A stretch of DNA of 64,000 nucleotides from Agarophyton chilense (lineage: Eukaryota > Rhodophyta > Florideophyceae > Gracilariales > Gracilariaceae): contig JARGXX010000111.1 of assembly GCA_030374765.1 (NCBI GenBank), forward strand, positions 186,001 through 250,000, written 5' to 3'. The position numbers and the translations under genes are program-made. This document shows positions 45,551 to 58,029 of this stretch, piece by piece (position 1 is the first letter of the stretch; each line of letters starts with the position of its first letter). The notes beneath the pieces were generated by a model that did not search any database, was not told the DNA's origin, and saw only the letters and a list, made by a program, of their open reading frames with translations.

Positions 45551-46374
45551 TTGCCCCCCACAATGATTTTACACCCCAATATACCGACAACACCGGCGAC
45601 GCGTGCAACACCATATTCAAAGGGCTTCCGCTTCAACGAACAACTTCATGTGCTATTGTTGCAATCTGTGTTTACTTATTGTGCACACACAGCACCATTG
45701 GGAAAGATGCAGGAGCACCTTGGAAAGGCCCACGACTTGTTAATTACCGCACCGCACTTTAAGTTGATGTTTACCTGCGCAAACCCGGCATGGAAGACTA
45801 TATGCGATCGCTTCAAGAAGATTTGTGCGGATAGACGTTCGGAGAACAAAACAAACGCCATAGCGTCAAGAATTCAACAGAAATATGGGTAAAGGGATCA
45901 GCTCCTGGACGATATAATTCTCCAAGTAGATGAATGGTGGAAGGCTCCACTGTTAGGCAAGAAGAAGCAACTGTCAAATGAAAATAAGCTGCCATAGACA
46001 GGGAAACAAATGCCTGATAAAGTTTTAAAGCGCCTGCGTTTTCACAAGGAAAGCAGCTTCTCTTTTCGTGGCTATGTGGGCTTAAACGAACCGCATCTTG
46101 AAGAAAAGGTCATCCGTACAAAAAATAGAAGCACGAAAGGTGGCCGAGAACGCTAAGCAGTGTACCGAAAAAGACCGTCTCGATATGGAAATGAACCGCA
46201 TGGATCAAGAAGAGACCAGAATCAAACCCATGAAGCACATGGAGACCCGGCGTCTTGATTTGGAAGAAAAACGAGCAGATCTGGAACAGAGACGACTCGA
46301 CGCAGATGTCAAAATCAGAAAAGAATAGAAAGAAGAGCTCCTTCTTGCGTTAACAGAGTGCAAATCTTTAATCG
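45551..46374 (+). pseudogene. Myb/SANT-like protein with coiled coil (PIF/Harbinger partner), decayed
   Basis: The first part (45600-45960) reads RFNEQLHVLLLQSV...PAWKTICDRFK...NAIASRIQQKYG..DQLLDDIILQVDEWW. This fits a trihelix/Myb-like DNA-binding domain with spaced Trp residues. The C-terminal part (46098-46328, other frame) is a long charged coiled coil (DRLDMEMNRMDQEE..., RRLDLEEKRADLEQRR), then LLLALTECKSLIDVV. PIF/Harbinger elements encode such a Myb-like protein next to the transposase to help DNA binding and nuclear import. Stops and a frameshift break it. The copy of the dispersed repeat starts six bases after its likely end. Confidence 0.5.
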
Positions 46375-46379
46375 ATGTT

Positions 46380-46825
46380 GTAACGCAATGACTGATGGGT
46401 CAGCGTACGGGACTCGACCAGTGGTAGCGTGGTAGAGCGGGTCCTTAGGTTTAAATCCTTAAAGGCGACACTTCCAGAGTACTTGGTGCGACGGGCTGTC
46501 ATTTACTCCGTAGTCCTCCAGGTTGGAGCTACGGCAATGATGGCTTGAAGACCAATTGGAGAAACTAAAATACCAAAGGGGTTATTTAGTATCCTAACGG
46601 TGCCTACCTTACTCAAAGGGAAATATGCTTCACTCGAACCAAGTAAATTGTACTGGCCAGGGGCTGGGATCTCCCTGGCACTGTAATGCTAAACTATTTT
46701 ACTCATTAAAATATATTAATAATCTACACTATTCCTGCTGAGGTCGGCCGGTCTATGTCGCGTCTGTAAGATCCCTCAGAGCCCGGCGGCTTACAGAGCT
46801 CAACCGTTATCGTTGCTCCTTCACA
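46380..46825 (+). repeat. Dispersed repeat, copy 3 (SINE-like)
   Basis: Full-length copy, about 445 bp. It has TGGTAGAGCGGG, followed closely by GGTTTAAATCC, a one-step variant of the B box. It lies between the two convergent PIF/Harbinger genes. Confidence 0.75.
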
Positions 46826-47114
46826 GACATCTTGGGTGCGCTTTGCAAGAAACTAAGTCCTCAGTAGCTTTAAAACCAGTACACAACCTAGTAAATGCCC
46901 GCAGAAGACTTTCAAAACCCTGCACCATTTTTCACAAACTCACGCTCCCGACCTCGGTCCCTTTCCGTCCTTATTCGAGGTTTGAAGGCTGGTATACTGA
47001 GAGAAGAACCGCACGATGCCGTTGAACGGAGCCCACACTTGAACTTTATGGCCTAGGCACGTCTTGAGGTTAGACTGCAGAACTGAGCAGATAAATAGAA
47101 TACAAATCAATGAC

Positions 47115-47896
47115 TACCAAAGTTTCAGTTTTCTCTTAATGTCTTGGGTCGTAAAATGCAACTTGATCTTTTTGTAGCTCCGTCCCACTGCCTATCTCAC
47201 AGAGCTCATTGGCTCTATATAGTGGGCCTGTTCCACTGTAGCATGGTCTCGGAGAAACGCTACTTGTAACCAGGACCGTGGCATATATGCCGCGTCGCTG
47301 TAGATTCAGTACTGCTTTCCGTCAATGCTAAGATGGGTCAAAATCAAATTGTCCATATTGCTCTTCCCGTATAGAGTAAGGTCGTCTTTAGGGCCCTCTT
47401 TGGGCCCATATGGAGTGAGTATTAGACCATCAGGTGTGGTTATGGTTTGATATGTAAGGCGGTAAAACCTCTTCGGGCCAGAGTATACGCTTCTTTGATT
47501 AGTAGCAGTTCCACCTGGTCCACAAATCTGGATCTTCGTGCAGTCTATGAACCCTACGCAATTGCTTAGCGGTTCCGCTTAGTGACGGATTAAGTGATCC
47601 AATATTTGAGCTCTTTCTTGTAAAATACCTGTCCTAAGCGTCGATTAAGTATTCGAATGGATGGTGTAAAATGTCTCCAGCACTTCCCAAAATATTTCCG
47701 ACAGATGCGACGAGTGCATGCCAAACTCTACCTCCAGGTCAGCCCACCCACATGGGCTTGTTAAACGCTTTATTACTATGAATTTTGACGCTATACGGTC
47801 ACAGGGGTATCTGGAGCGAGCTGCAGATTCGTTATGCCATCCCATGAGGCCCTGTATAATTGGAATCTCATTTGAACGAAAGCGAAAATCACGCAA
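47115..47896 (-). pseudogene. PIF/Harbinger-like DDE transposase, decayed
   Basis: N-terminal part (47896-47645): LTSPCGWADLEVEFG...LSEIFWEVLETF, as in the helix-turn-helix of DDE_Tnp_4 transposases. Then, after a frameshift: GFIDCTKI (first catalytic Asp), YSGPKRFYRLTYQTI, TPDGLI, YGPKEGPKDDLTLYGKS, IYSDAAY (second Asp) and YKKIKLHF at the end. The expected third acid before the final motif is lost (a stop and a Gly in AVGRSYKK). Further stops lie after HLIRH and before IYSDAAY. It is convergent with the Myb-like gene at 45551-46374; together they make a typical two-gene PIF/Harbinger set. Terminal repeats were not identified. Confidence 0.75.
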
Positions 47897-48458
47897 AGAT
47901 GCGGATTCGCTCTATACTTTAAGTTTAAAACTGTTGCAATGGATAGATACAATACGAAGCTGTATCTTGGGCAAGTCTTGTGTTTCGCGACTCATTTTCC
48001 TATCAAGACGAAGAAGGAGGGTTGTACTTGAACTAGCAGCGAGCCCAGTCCTTAAAACCGATTTCTTCTTCTTGAAACGTACCTTTCTTCGCCAGCGACA
48101 AAATTCGTCTTGGTGCATTTAGCTTTGCAGCGGTTTGGCTCTTTGAGCCTCTTTATTAGTGAAGCATGAAGATACTGCAGCAAAGCCTTCCTGCAGATGA
48201 AAAGTGTCGGCCTCGTGGCGTAAACGAAGAATCGGAGGGCACAGATGTTAAGGGTGACACCATATAGTCATACAACCTTCGTACTGTAGCTATATTTAGT
48301 TTTTGGGTAAACTGTTGTATCTACGATATGGTTAAAATACGGCTATGAATTATTCGTTTCAAATTACCCACATATTTTCGAAAACTGCCCAGGTGTAAAG
48401 AATCTACTTAAATGGAAGAAAATCAATCACTAACCTCTTTTAGAAACTATGAGCCAAA
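47897..48458. other. No gene supported
   Basis: The 134-codon plus-strand frame (47718-48122) is antisense to the transposase start and is judged a shadow. The rest is AT-rich without motifs. Confidence 0.3.
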
Positions 48459-49745
48459 TTAATGGCCATGATGGGATCTGAATGATCCCAGCATGCTCAT
48501 GAAGAAGCTTAATAGGTGAAAGTAAAATCGTTTAGATATCACCACAAAAAGGTATACTACACTCCCCAGCCTTGTGTCATTACTACAGTCTACGACTTCA
48601 AGCGCTACCATGAATTCGAAAACGGATGTGATATATTCAGAAGTCTTTTGGACAGTCTTTTGATTTCGATATTTGTAATACTTCATTAAATGGGACAAAC
48701 AGAAAGAAAATGACCATATTGGAAAAAATATTTCCAATCGTGTTAATAAATTGACGTACACTCGAAATCGCGTCCAGTCTTTTCCCATATGTGTTACACA
48801 TCTAGCTCTCTCTGTCTCGGATCTATCGCAGTGGTGTCCAAATGCATCTCTTCCAATCGCTCCGATGGCGTCTGCTTCTAGTGGAACTACCTTCAGAAAA
48901 TATGTTTCATCATTGATGTGGGCGTCGTTTTCATTTTGTCTCATCCACTCTCTCCAAGCGCCAACCTTTTCGATGGCTCCATTGGTGGTAAGCACAACTG
49001 CTGTTGCTCTAAGAACTCCTGCACCTCCTTCTAAGATCCAGGGGTGTCCAACAGACATCCAACCATCATTGAATTGTAATTTCTCGGGAAAAAGTCTTGG
49101 AATATCTCTATCAACAATCACAGATTCTTTGAAACACGTCGTAATATTATAAATAACCTCAACTTTGCCCTGATACCCTTCCCTCTCGCTCGATGCCGCA
49201 ACATTTATGAGCAGTGTTTTATCTACTCCTGGAAAATTCCTAACTGCGATTGGATTAACAACCACCGCAACTCGGATATTAGCCGGTTCCTCACACTCAG
49301 AAAATCCTTCTGGGTACTCCGGTAAGCCCTGAATATAGTCATCCTCTTCCCTACCGTACTGAACTTTCGTTGTTGCAAGTAACCAACTTATGAATAAAGG
49401 CAAGTCATAAATTGAACCCTGTATACTGAATAATATAAAAAATAGAATAGCACCATTGTTACTGAGCTCAAACATATGCTTTCCATGAGTAAGATAGAGA
49501 GATCTGTCTGATGTAAGAACTTGGAACGATGCTAGTCTCGCAATTTTGCATCCTCCCTCGGTATTGCATTTATCTCCTAATTCATAGCTTCCATATCCTT
49601 CCCCAAGGCGCCCCGATAAGAACTGTACAATATGCGATTTAATAACCCGATCTAAGTACAGTATGGTTGTAGCAAAAATGATTATGTACTTTATGAATGA
49701 TCTCCTACTTATGGATTTTGAAAAAAATCTGAAGTCAATGCTCAT
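48459..49745 (-). CDS. Intact membrane-associated protein of unknown family (428 codons)
   Basis: The longest intact non-retroelement ORF, from an ATG at 49745; the frame is also open 15 codons upstream without another ATG. A hydrophobic segment follows a basic patch near residues 17-34 of the ATG form (FIKYIIIFATTILYLD), consistent with a type II anchor. Further hydrophobic stretches are at about 98-124, 339-355 and 396-417. The region between, with several Cys and NITTCF, could be an extracytoplasmic domain. No family is recognised. Base use is AT-rich like the surrounding core, unlike the retroelements. With no stop while all neighbours decay, it is the best candidate for a live gene here: host, or cargo between the arms. 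Confidence 0.7.
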   Translation of the reverse strand: MSIDFRFFSKSISRRSFIKYIIIFATTILYLDRVIKSHIVQFLSGRLGEGYGSYELGDKCNTEGGCKIARLASFQVLTSDRSLYLTHGKHMFELSNNGAILFFILFSIQGSIYDLPLFISWLLATTKVQYGREEDDYIQGLPEYPEGFSECEEPANIRVAVVVNPIAVRNFPGVDKTLLINVAASSEREGYQGKVEVIYNITTCFKESVIVDRDIPRLFPEKLQFNDGWMSVGHPWILEGGAGVLRATAVVLTTNGAIEKVGAWREWMRQNENDAHINDETYFLKVVPLEADAIGAIGRDAFGHHCDRSETERARCVTHMGKDWTRFRVYVNLLTRLEIFFPIWSFSFCLSHLMKYYKYRNQKTVQKTSEYITSVFEFMVALEVVDCSNDTRLGSVVYLFVVISKRFYFHLLSFFMSMLGSFRSHHGH

Positions 49746-49880
49746 TCTCCCGAATTCTGGCTGTACCAATGCTTTTTTTTCTGTATGCAATTTTTCAAAG
49801 CAAACGGCGCAATAATAATCTAGTCACCTATCCGAAGACTCTAAATAGTCCTAAAAGCATTCTTTCCAAACTTAATTAGC

Positions 49881-49997
49881 CGTTAAAGTTTAAACTCGTT
49901 GTTGTGTTTTTTTTATTCTTTGAAAAAAGTTGACTTTTTTAAAAGAATGAAAAAAAACAAAACCCAACATTGCAAAAAAGAGTTTTAACTTAAACTG
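49881..49997. other. AT-rich palindrome upstream of the 428-codon gene
   Basis: An imperfect inverted repeat with centre near 49931. Inner arms GTGTTTTTTTTATTCTTTG and AAAGAATGAAAAAAAACA, outer arms TTAAAGTTTAAACTC and GAGTTTTAACTTAAAC. Total about 117 bp. It could be a hairpin, a small MITE, or promoter DNA of the gene at 48459-49745, whose start is about 140 bp away. Confidence 0.6.
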
Positions 49998-51464
49998 CTA
50001 TTTAAGTTTGGTAATATTTTAACGTCTCACAATCCGAATGCTTAGAAAAATGTCGTTCCATAAGCCTCTTGAAATCCGACTTTTTTTATTGATGCAAATC
50101 AGGAGCTCAAGGCAGTATATATTTATTATTTGGGACAGAGGTGTCGTTTTGTGTACAATGCCAGTCGCCATGCAGAGATGACTGTCTAATGCGCTCATAA
50201 ATATCTTCGGTGGGTATGCAGTTCTCGTTCTCGGAATGTCCAGAAAGCTCGTGATGCAAAAGCTCTAAAACTGAAAATCTGCTGAAATCTTTGCAATAGT
50301 GTGTGGTTTATATTAACCATGCGTATAAATTGGTGTTCATAAGATATAAGTAAACGTATAGTTTAAGTTTGGCGCAATTGTGAGTTTAGAAAGTAGTCGA
50401 ATTCCAATTTACAACGGCGCTGATGACGAAAATCATCTAGCAAGAGCACCTAATCTTAGAAAAATGTCTGTCAAAAACATAGATATGAATTTCAGACAGT
50501 ATCAATCGATGAACTAGCTACAATCTGAAAATGAAATTCCATTTTCTAATTCCTTCCTGTGCAGCGGCTTTTTCAGCTATGGACCAAGGCCATCTTCTAC
50601 TAGGTGCGGGCGCATACGATGTGGACTCGAAGACTCATCTGGAAAAAAGGTGTGCTTTTGTTGTCAACCGATTTCAACATCTATGCAAGTCGCCAAAGCT
50701 CGGTGGAATTTCTGTGCTTCCAGAAAATTATGAAAACTGTACGGCCACAGCGCCTTGTGAGTTATCAACAGAAGTCAAAAAAGTAAAAATGAGAAAAAAA
50801 AATAAGAGTAGCCATAGATAGCAGTGTACCCGGCATTGATAATTCTTTTCTGTCATATTCCTTTGTTAATACTTCTGATGCGTCTCCATTAGGCTCGTTG
50901 TAGTGATCAAAATGTTCGCAAACATCAATCAGGCACGAAAGAATTAATCGTCTCATCAAGCTAAGGCCAGAAAACTTGGCCCAATATATATTTCTACTCG
51001 TTCTGTGTGACAAATCTCCACAGAAAAGAATATGCAACCGGTCCTAGCGTAGTATACTTTGATGGTTCAGGATATATAAGCCCGGTCTCTAAATTCCATT
51101 CCTAAAAAATAGATGGTTACTCTTCAATTGAACAGTTCCGTTGTGTATGAATTGTTTTATTTCACGGGCAGTTCTTTGTAGATGAACAATTTTTTTTTCG
51201 TGATTTTTGTGGAGGAGCATCAATCCTTCAATTAACCAGTAGTCTGCCACACCCGAAATATCAAATTTTGGATTCAGTGTAGCGCTAGAACAAGTTAACA
51301 CTAAGACGAAGACGATCACTAATTTATTTATGTATCAGGTATTGTTAGGTACTTTACGGTCACGTAAAATAACAATGAATATTAGCCAACTAAAACTAAT
51401 ACGTAAAGACTTTTGAACGTTTATTTAGTTTGTAAAAACATTATAAACAGCCTGACCAATTTAT
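49998..51464. other. AT-rich spacer with one small ORF
   Basis: A 96-codon plus-strand frame (50531-50821) starts with an ATG and a hydrophobic N-terminus (FHFLIPSCAAAFSA), then a polar, Lys-rich tail. It could encode a small secreted peptide but has no family. The minus-strand frames 51037-50765 and 51319-51089 have no motif either. Confidence 0.3.
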
Positions 51465-53442
51465 TTGCGTCCTAATCGAAACTCCAAAAGTAAAGCAGCT
51501 ACATCTAATTGCTTCCTGGCAAAGCATGGCAAGCGCCAGTACCAGACGTTTCTGTTATTTAACCTTTCCATTGTCCTTTTGTGTGCATTTGACCTCATGC
51601 CTACAATTGTTAACATTTATTTACGTTCGTCACCACTAAAGCCAGCACATTCCTTCCTGTCAACTGTACCACGGAGCCCCTCGCGTGTTATTCAAAACTT
51701 GGACGACGTCACACCCCATCCTCCACATACTTTTCATCTTCTCCGAATCTCTAGCACTGCCACGCACCAGACTCCATCGGCCCTGCCGCGAATCCAGACA
51801 CCCACCTAGACCCAAAATTGCTCTCCGCAATCGCCGACAAGCTTTTAAACAGAATCATGGAATGCAACCTTCTGTCAAGGCGATCCCACACGTCGGAGAC
51901 CACAACAAGAACTCGCAAAACTCCGCCCGCTCGATACCCCGTCCAGGAATCCACACAACCGGACATTTCCCCATGGCCCCGAAAAGATCTTCGCATTCAT
52001 TCAAAAGCAGACACAAACAATGTTGATGGTTTTCGATTAACTACACTCAATGCAGATACACCCTGACGTTCTGTTTGCCTCCCTGTCCCATCATCGCCTC
52101 TCTTACTCACACAACTCCGCAACCCCCTCCCTTCTGATATCCGCCTCTCATCCAATATCGATTAGTTGTACGAAACTCTTCCCCGCTCCATCGAGAAGCT
52201 CGAATGCATACGGCCTACTTTACTGCTATAAATGAAGAACCGAGTCGTGACCAACGTGTACTACAAAAATAATGACGAACAAAGCTCTCTAATGTTTCGG
52301 TCAATTATTGTTTCCGTACTACACGTGAAAGCTCTCGCCTTGATGACATCCGCACAGAGAGTTCACATAGAAACATGCCCTCTTTGGTACTCGGCTAGCA
52401 GCTGGTATATTCTACACGACAGAGAGAATTTCGATGTCGAGTCTCTCAACGAACATCAGGCAGCCAAAAGGCTCATCTTTGTCCAAAAACAACAGCAAGA
52501 ATCCGCTGGCATGACTGCAGTTCGCCTCTGACATATCGACGGCTGCCGTTGGCCACACATCTCGGGCTTATGCGACATGGGGCATATCTGTACAGAGCTG
52601 GTGTACGAAGCGTACACTCTCTATCAACCGGCTGTACCGAACAGTTTCAGGTGCAAACTCATCGAGAAATTCGCCGGGCATAGCAATCGTCTACATATAC
52701 GTCCTGATCCTGTACCTCACAGGAAGATGGGATTAAGGCCCTATAGCCAAAACATCTACTTCTTTGGAAACATCTTTCTACCGAATGGAGAACTCCTTGT
52801 GTGGGCTTCCTCCCCTTCAAACCTGCGACCATCCATAGTCTTGTTAAGCACGACCCGTAAGCAAAATTATGGGTATGTGTCTAATTTCAAAAAATTCTGC
52901 AAAGAACATCATGCACAACTCGCACAATCTGTGTGAGAAATGCAGGCTTGTTCCTCAAAATGACAAAAAACACTCCTGTCGAACTAACTTTTCTTTCCAT
53001 TCCTGCTGTAGACCTTGAAAGAACTCAAAAAATCTAGGCCAGCCGTACTATAGTGCGGCTCATACCGTTACGAATTTTTTTTTTGACTTTACCCCGGGCA
53101 ATATACGATTTAGTCAACCATTTTAGACAAAATAGTCCACGCAGCAGAATTAAAAATACATCCAGATATTCTAAATCTCGATCGAGTGGCTTTGCACGTC
53201 TTCATCTCCCCAAAAGCTGTCTGAAGCTGCGAACTGCGTCTTTAAGCTTTGTTCCTTCCAATGATTCTTTAAAAGAATTCGGCGTTAACTCGACTGCCTT
53301 AATTCTGCCCAAGTCAAGCACAACATATTTCTTGCGGGAGCAAAAAGAACCCGCCCTACTCTATGAATTAATAAGTATGGACCGGAGGATGGGGTTCTTC
53401 TCATCATCTTTGGACGTCAGCGGTTTCGAAACGATTGTATAG
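51465..53442 (+). pseudogene. Broken plus-strand ORF series of unknown family
   Basis: Frames 51465-51809, 52232-52531, 52577-52936 and 53053-53442 follow each other on the plus strand. The third contains PYSQNIYFFGNIFLPNGELLVWASSPSN...NYGYVSNFKKFCKEHHA, and the second ends in VQKQQQESAGMTAVRL; both look protein-like. They may be one decayed gene of a mobile element. I recognise no catalytic motif, so no function is proposed. Confidence 0.3.
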
Positions 53443-56400
53443 AGAATGCTTGGAATGCGTAATGCCTAATCCTGAGGAATGCTGATGGTTTCCTGATAAA
53501 AACGAACCCCCGCCGCTAGTTAATACATCAAAAACCTCCCTCATCATTGCCATGCCTTCGATCACCTCGATGAGCATGCATCGCCTTTTCGAAAGACACC
53601 ACTGCAACTGTAGGTAATCGAAATATATCCTTCATCATCCATGAATTGTAAAACAGAGCATCTCTGGTTTGTCGAAGAATTGAAAAATTGCTTCACAGCA
53701 GAGCTAGCTACCGAACTGCTGCGCCAACAAGACTTGCACTCTGAGATAAACCTTAACGAAGACCAAGAACCGCTAGTCCGATGCATCGTCGGGGTCTCCA
53801 TCAATTAGCTCAGAAAACGTCGTAGTATTTTGAAAAAGCTCCTACAGAGAGGCGTCGTACGAATCTTTTCTTTTTACTCGTTTGGATTCCCGGTTGAATT
53901 ATTCGCAAAAAGTTTGGGGAACTCAGTATGGTTTGTACTTACCGTGCAAATAATCTCATAACAGTCCCGGACGCGATATCGTTCTCGATGGTTAAAAAAG
54001 GACTAGATCAAATCGCAGGCGTCAGTATCTTCTCACCAACTGTTCTCGTCGGCGCTAGCAACCAGGCTCGCATCAAGGACAACGACTACCACAAATTCTC
54101 TATTGAGATGTGTTCTTTCCATTCCAATTGACACGGTCTCTGCTGCTCTGGGCTCTGCAAACAACGAGCAGAGTTTTCCAAGCTCATTTCTAAAGCCCTA
54201 TTTGAACTGAGTAAACACGGCCTTCTGATCTATTGGAATAAAATTCTAATGTGTACATCAGTTTTCTTTAGTGGGAGAACCTTGAAAGAAATTACAAGAA
54301 CTCTGGATTAGTATAAGCTAATGACTGGCGCTAAGACGCCTTTTCAGTTGCTTCTAAACTGAAGGTAACATATATGTACTCATTGATTTGCAGTTAGCGT
54401 GAAAGAGAAGCAAAATACGTTATTTCTAACGTCCATTGGAGGCGAATAGATTTTCTAATGTATATACGCTCGAAACATGGACGTCATATGATGCCAGTTG
54501 TTTAAAAGTGTATTTTTCATACGCCGGTTTTTGCACTGCAGCGCCCGATTCTATTGTCTAAGTAAAACCTTATTCAAACCATGCTCTAACGACTTTACAC
54601 TACATTGTTTGAACTGCTTTCTTCATTATCACCAGCTCAATGGTTGTACGACCCCTCAAACACGTATTAAAACATGGTTCATACCTCCCTGAGTTGGTTG
54701 TAAATAAAAAACTCTTTCGGGAGCTCGACTAATTCTAATAATCATTTGCACTCATTAACTATTATGACAGATCGCTATGCTAGTACTATATCGCTTCTCA
54801 TTCTAAGTGAGTACTATTTGGCAATTTAAAAAAATAACTTTAACAACATGAATTCAAGTTTTAGTACGAAGCTATAGTTGTTTTAACCAACCACGCGATG
54901 ACATCCAAGAAACTTAACCAGAAATTAATTAAGTGCCAGTCAGCTCGACCCCACTCTCCAAAATTAAATTCTAGACCAACAACCTATTTAAACTCTGACA
55001 ACCAGGCCCACTACTATGATCCCAATTACACATGCTATTTGCGATAAAGATTCCAAGCTCTAAATTGATATATCAGGAAACGTTTTCTTTTCTGAACTTT
55101 TCTCAGAAAACTGAATCCGATTGTCAGAATTCTCTGACTCTGATTCAGAATTCCTGATGAACTGCCTGAAACGATTTTCGGTTTAAGTTTCCACGTGAGC
55201 ATCCAAACCCCCAGCCCAATCTTTCATGGGCAACGTTAAAGATTTGAATGCACTCTTGTAACCGCTATGAGTCCCTGGCGTTGGGATGGGGATGTTCTGA
55301 TAAGAACTGATGGAGTTCATGTGGTCAAATTTTCCCCTTAAATCGATTTACTAACATACTCGGCATTCTGTTTCCTCATTTGCTAGCTGAGCTTTCTTTT
55401 CTTTTTCTGCGCTCTTCTAGCCCGCCTCCGGAACTCTCCCTACAAGTTCCCGATATCCTCCCGCCTTCCCTCCAGAAAAAAGGCTTCTTAGTTCCCACAA
55501 CCTCTCTTCCACTTTGAATAATTTTTGTCATGTACTGTAGTTGGCACGGAGAAGCAACTAGATGTCCACTGGATGATAGGGAGATGTCCCAATGACGTAC
55601 AAGTGATATTTCGGAAGTTCAACAGATGTGTATATGATGTTCAAAGTATTTTAATTCAGAATATTGCTTGTCACACGGATGTCTGCGTGATAGTGCATCG
55701 GATTAATTGATGCACACTTGATGTTTTTGGGATATTGTTTGTAAAATTTAGTTTCCTGGTTATGACCTCATTGCTATACAGTACTTTTCAAATCGGAAAA
55801 TGTAGGCTGTTGCCTTAATTTTCGCCGTTTGTGTGTCACCTGATCTCAAATGATTCAATTCTGAGAGGTGTGACTGTTTTAGGCCCTTCTTCCTTGCCGC
55901 CAGCTAGCTTCTTCTATTCTCCGCCGAGCCAATGCTCCCCATGCGCATGAGCACGACGCCTCACGCTACCACGCACTCACTGAGCCCCCCGCCATACAAC
56001 CGCTTCTGCCCATTCGCAAGCTGTTAGATCGCAATGAAATCGACTGGATGCTTCGAAAGTGTTTATTTCCAGACACTCGCGAGAAAATGAAAATGAGTTA
56101 CGCATGGGCGTCCAAATTTGTACCAACAAGAAAGAAGTTACAAATGAATTGCTTTTATCAACGACTGCCAAACATAGTAAAGCTTTTACGCAAAAAAACA
56201 GCCGAAAGGGGCGTAAATTATAAATGTGCGAGCCCTTAGGAGCTCGCTCTGGAAACTAAAGTTAATACTGCAGCACATATGCCATCACCATAGAATTCAT
56301 GCCTCTCACATAATACTGTAAATTTCAACGAAAAAATAATATTTTCCATCACAATGGAAAACAAGAAAGAAGGGGAATAAGATCGGTCCCAAGGAAGTTT

Positions 56401-56954
56401 GGGTACGATCAATATGATATGTACCGTGGTACTCGAACATACTGTCAATGATAGACTCCGCTGATAGACAGACGTAGTTGAAATCATCGCACGAACAAAT
56501 TCACCAGGACAAGGAACCCACAAACTGCTGCCAAACAGAAACGGAAGGCATTTTACCCACCAAAACCACCCCCATCTCCTCCACTGTTATCTCCGCCACA
56601 ACCGTCTTCCTGTTGGAAGAAGTTTCTGAATTCATGGGGTTATCTTGTTGTATTGAACTCACAAAGGGTGCATATTGTTTCAAAAGTAAATCCTGAGAGA
56701 TTTGAGAATCTGTATTCAGGGTCTGGGCAGAGCATTCTACGGGTTTATCTGATTTGGTTGGGGATTCTGCAGTCCCGCTCGAGCAGAATCCTGCACGGGC
56801 TTGTCACGGTGGCTTGTAAAATCTCTGTCGACAGCTGGTAGTGTTTCGAGGCTATCAATGATATGCTGAGGCTGTCTTCCCCGGACAAAAATAGAGACCG
56901 GCGCGTCCTCGGACCCAGACTTCCGTCGGTGAACATCTTTCAGCACCTCATCCT
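53443..56954. other. No gene supported (right part of the core)
   Basis: AT-rich, with short frames only. One at 56048-56239 (DRNEIDWMLRKCLF upstream in frame, then RKKLQMNCFYQRLPNIVKLLRKK) reads like a real basic protein tail but is too short to place. Nothing here is shared with the region just inside the left arm. Confidence 0.3.
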
Positions 56955-57629
56955 GTGGCAAAACGGAGGAATAACAAGCAACGAACAATCCAAAGCTTTT
57001 TTCGTTTCCACGGGACAATAAAAGGCGGAAACAAAACTCCAAACTACAAAAACAGCTTGACGGAAACTATACATGCTAACAACACCGATGTCACCAACGC
57101 ACGGGTCGTCTTTGAAAGATGATACAGCAGCACCGGTTCGAACAACCAACGAGCATGCGAGGCGCTTGGCGACAGCTGCTTGTCAGCGTTCACATACTTG
57201 AGGAGAGCACCCGCAGAGACGGGTGCATTTCTAACATAGCGCGGATGCAGTAGCGGTCGCGTGCTCATGGTTACTACACAAACGAGAAGCCAGCAGTATT
57301 CAATGGCGCATCGCTCTAACGACTCGTCGGGCCATCCAAAGAGTCGCTGCCTCTTCTCGACGATTCGAATAGCGCGACGCCTTCCAAAACCGCAGCGAGT
57401 AAAATGCACTCGTCCGACAGTGGCACGTGATTGTCTGCAGCCACTGGATCCAATACACGTGCAAGTGGGACTGCATTGCATAGGTGGCACGCGTGTGAAG
57501 AAGCTTCGCATGTAATTCATACGTCACGTGTGTGCATGCGTTGCATTCAACAACAGATGTCCGCATCATTACCGATTTGGTGCGCCACCACGACAGTTTG
57601 CACTTGGCCTCTAACATTTGCTTTGTCAT
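56955..57629 (-). pseudogene. Arm gene B, right copy
   Basis: Minus-strand frame 57629-57300 and, in the same phase, 57149 down to the arm end (VVRTGAAVSSFKDDPCVGDIGVV, FYCPVETKK). It corresponds to the left copy at 44528-45160. There are several stops between the parts. No family recognised. Confidence 0.4.
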
Positions 57630-58029
57630 GGCGCTGCAAGATGCACCTCATCTCCTCCATAGCGGTTATGGTAGTGGTCGTGGTTGTCTCGCTTCATTGT
57701 TGCCTTCGCTGTCGTGGTCGCTGTTGATGTCACTGTCGCAGTCACTGTCGCTGTTGCTGGCGCTTATTCATCGTGTACAGTACGATTCTTTCCACGCTGT
57801 CGCGGCGACGCAGAGTACGTGTCGTGTTCAAGATCACTTCTTTCAAACGCGCATCGCTCCGATATAGACTCAGCTGAGTCTGTTCCGTATTCCTCACTTT
57901 CATCGTGACGGCCGTCTGCCTGTCATTATTGATATGTTCTCCTGCTTCTGGATTATTTCGCCACGCTCCACCGTTTGAAAATCCAGCCGTTGTTCTGTTT
58001 CAAGGGGAATTGAAGTCATTTAAAATGCG

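Noticed and set aside
47718-48122. 134-codon plus-strand ORF
   Set aside because: It is antisense to the recognisable start of the PIF/Harbinger transposase.
45214-56954. Core as a Maverick/Polinton with capsid, polymerase B and integrase genes
   Set aside because: I found none of those genes. The only transposase in the core is PIF/Harbinger-like.
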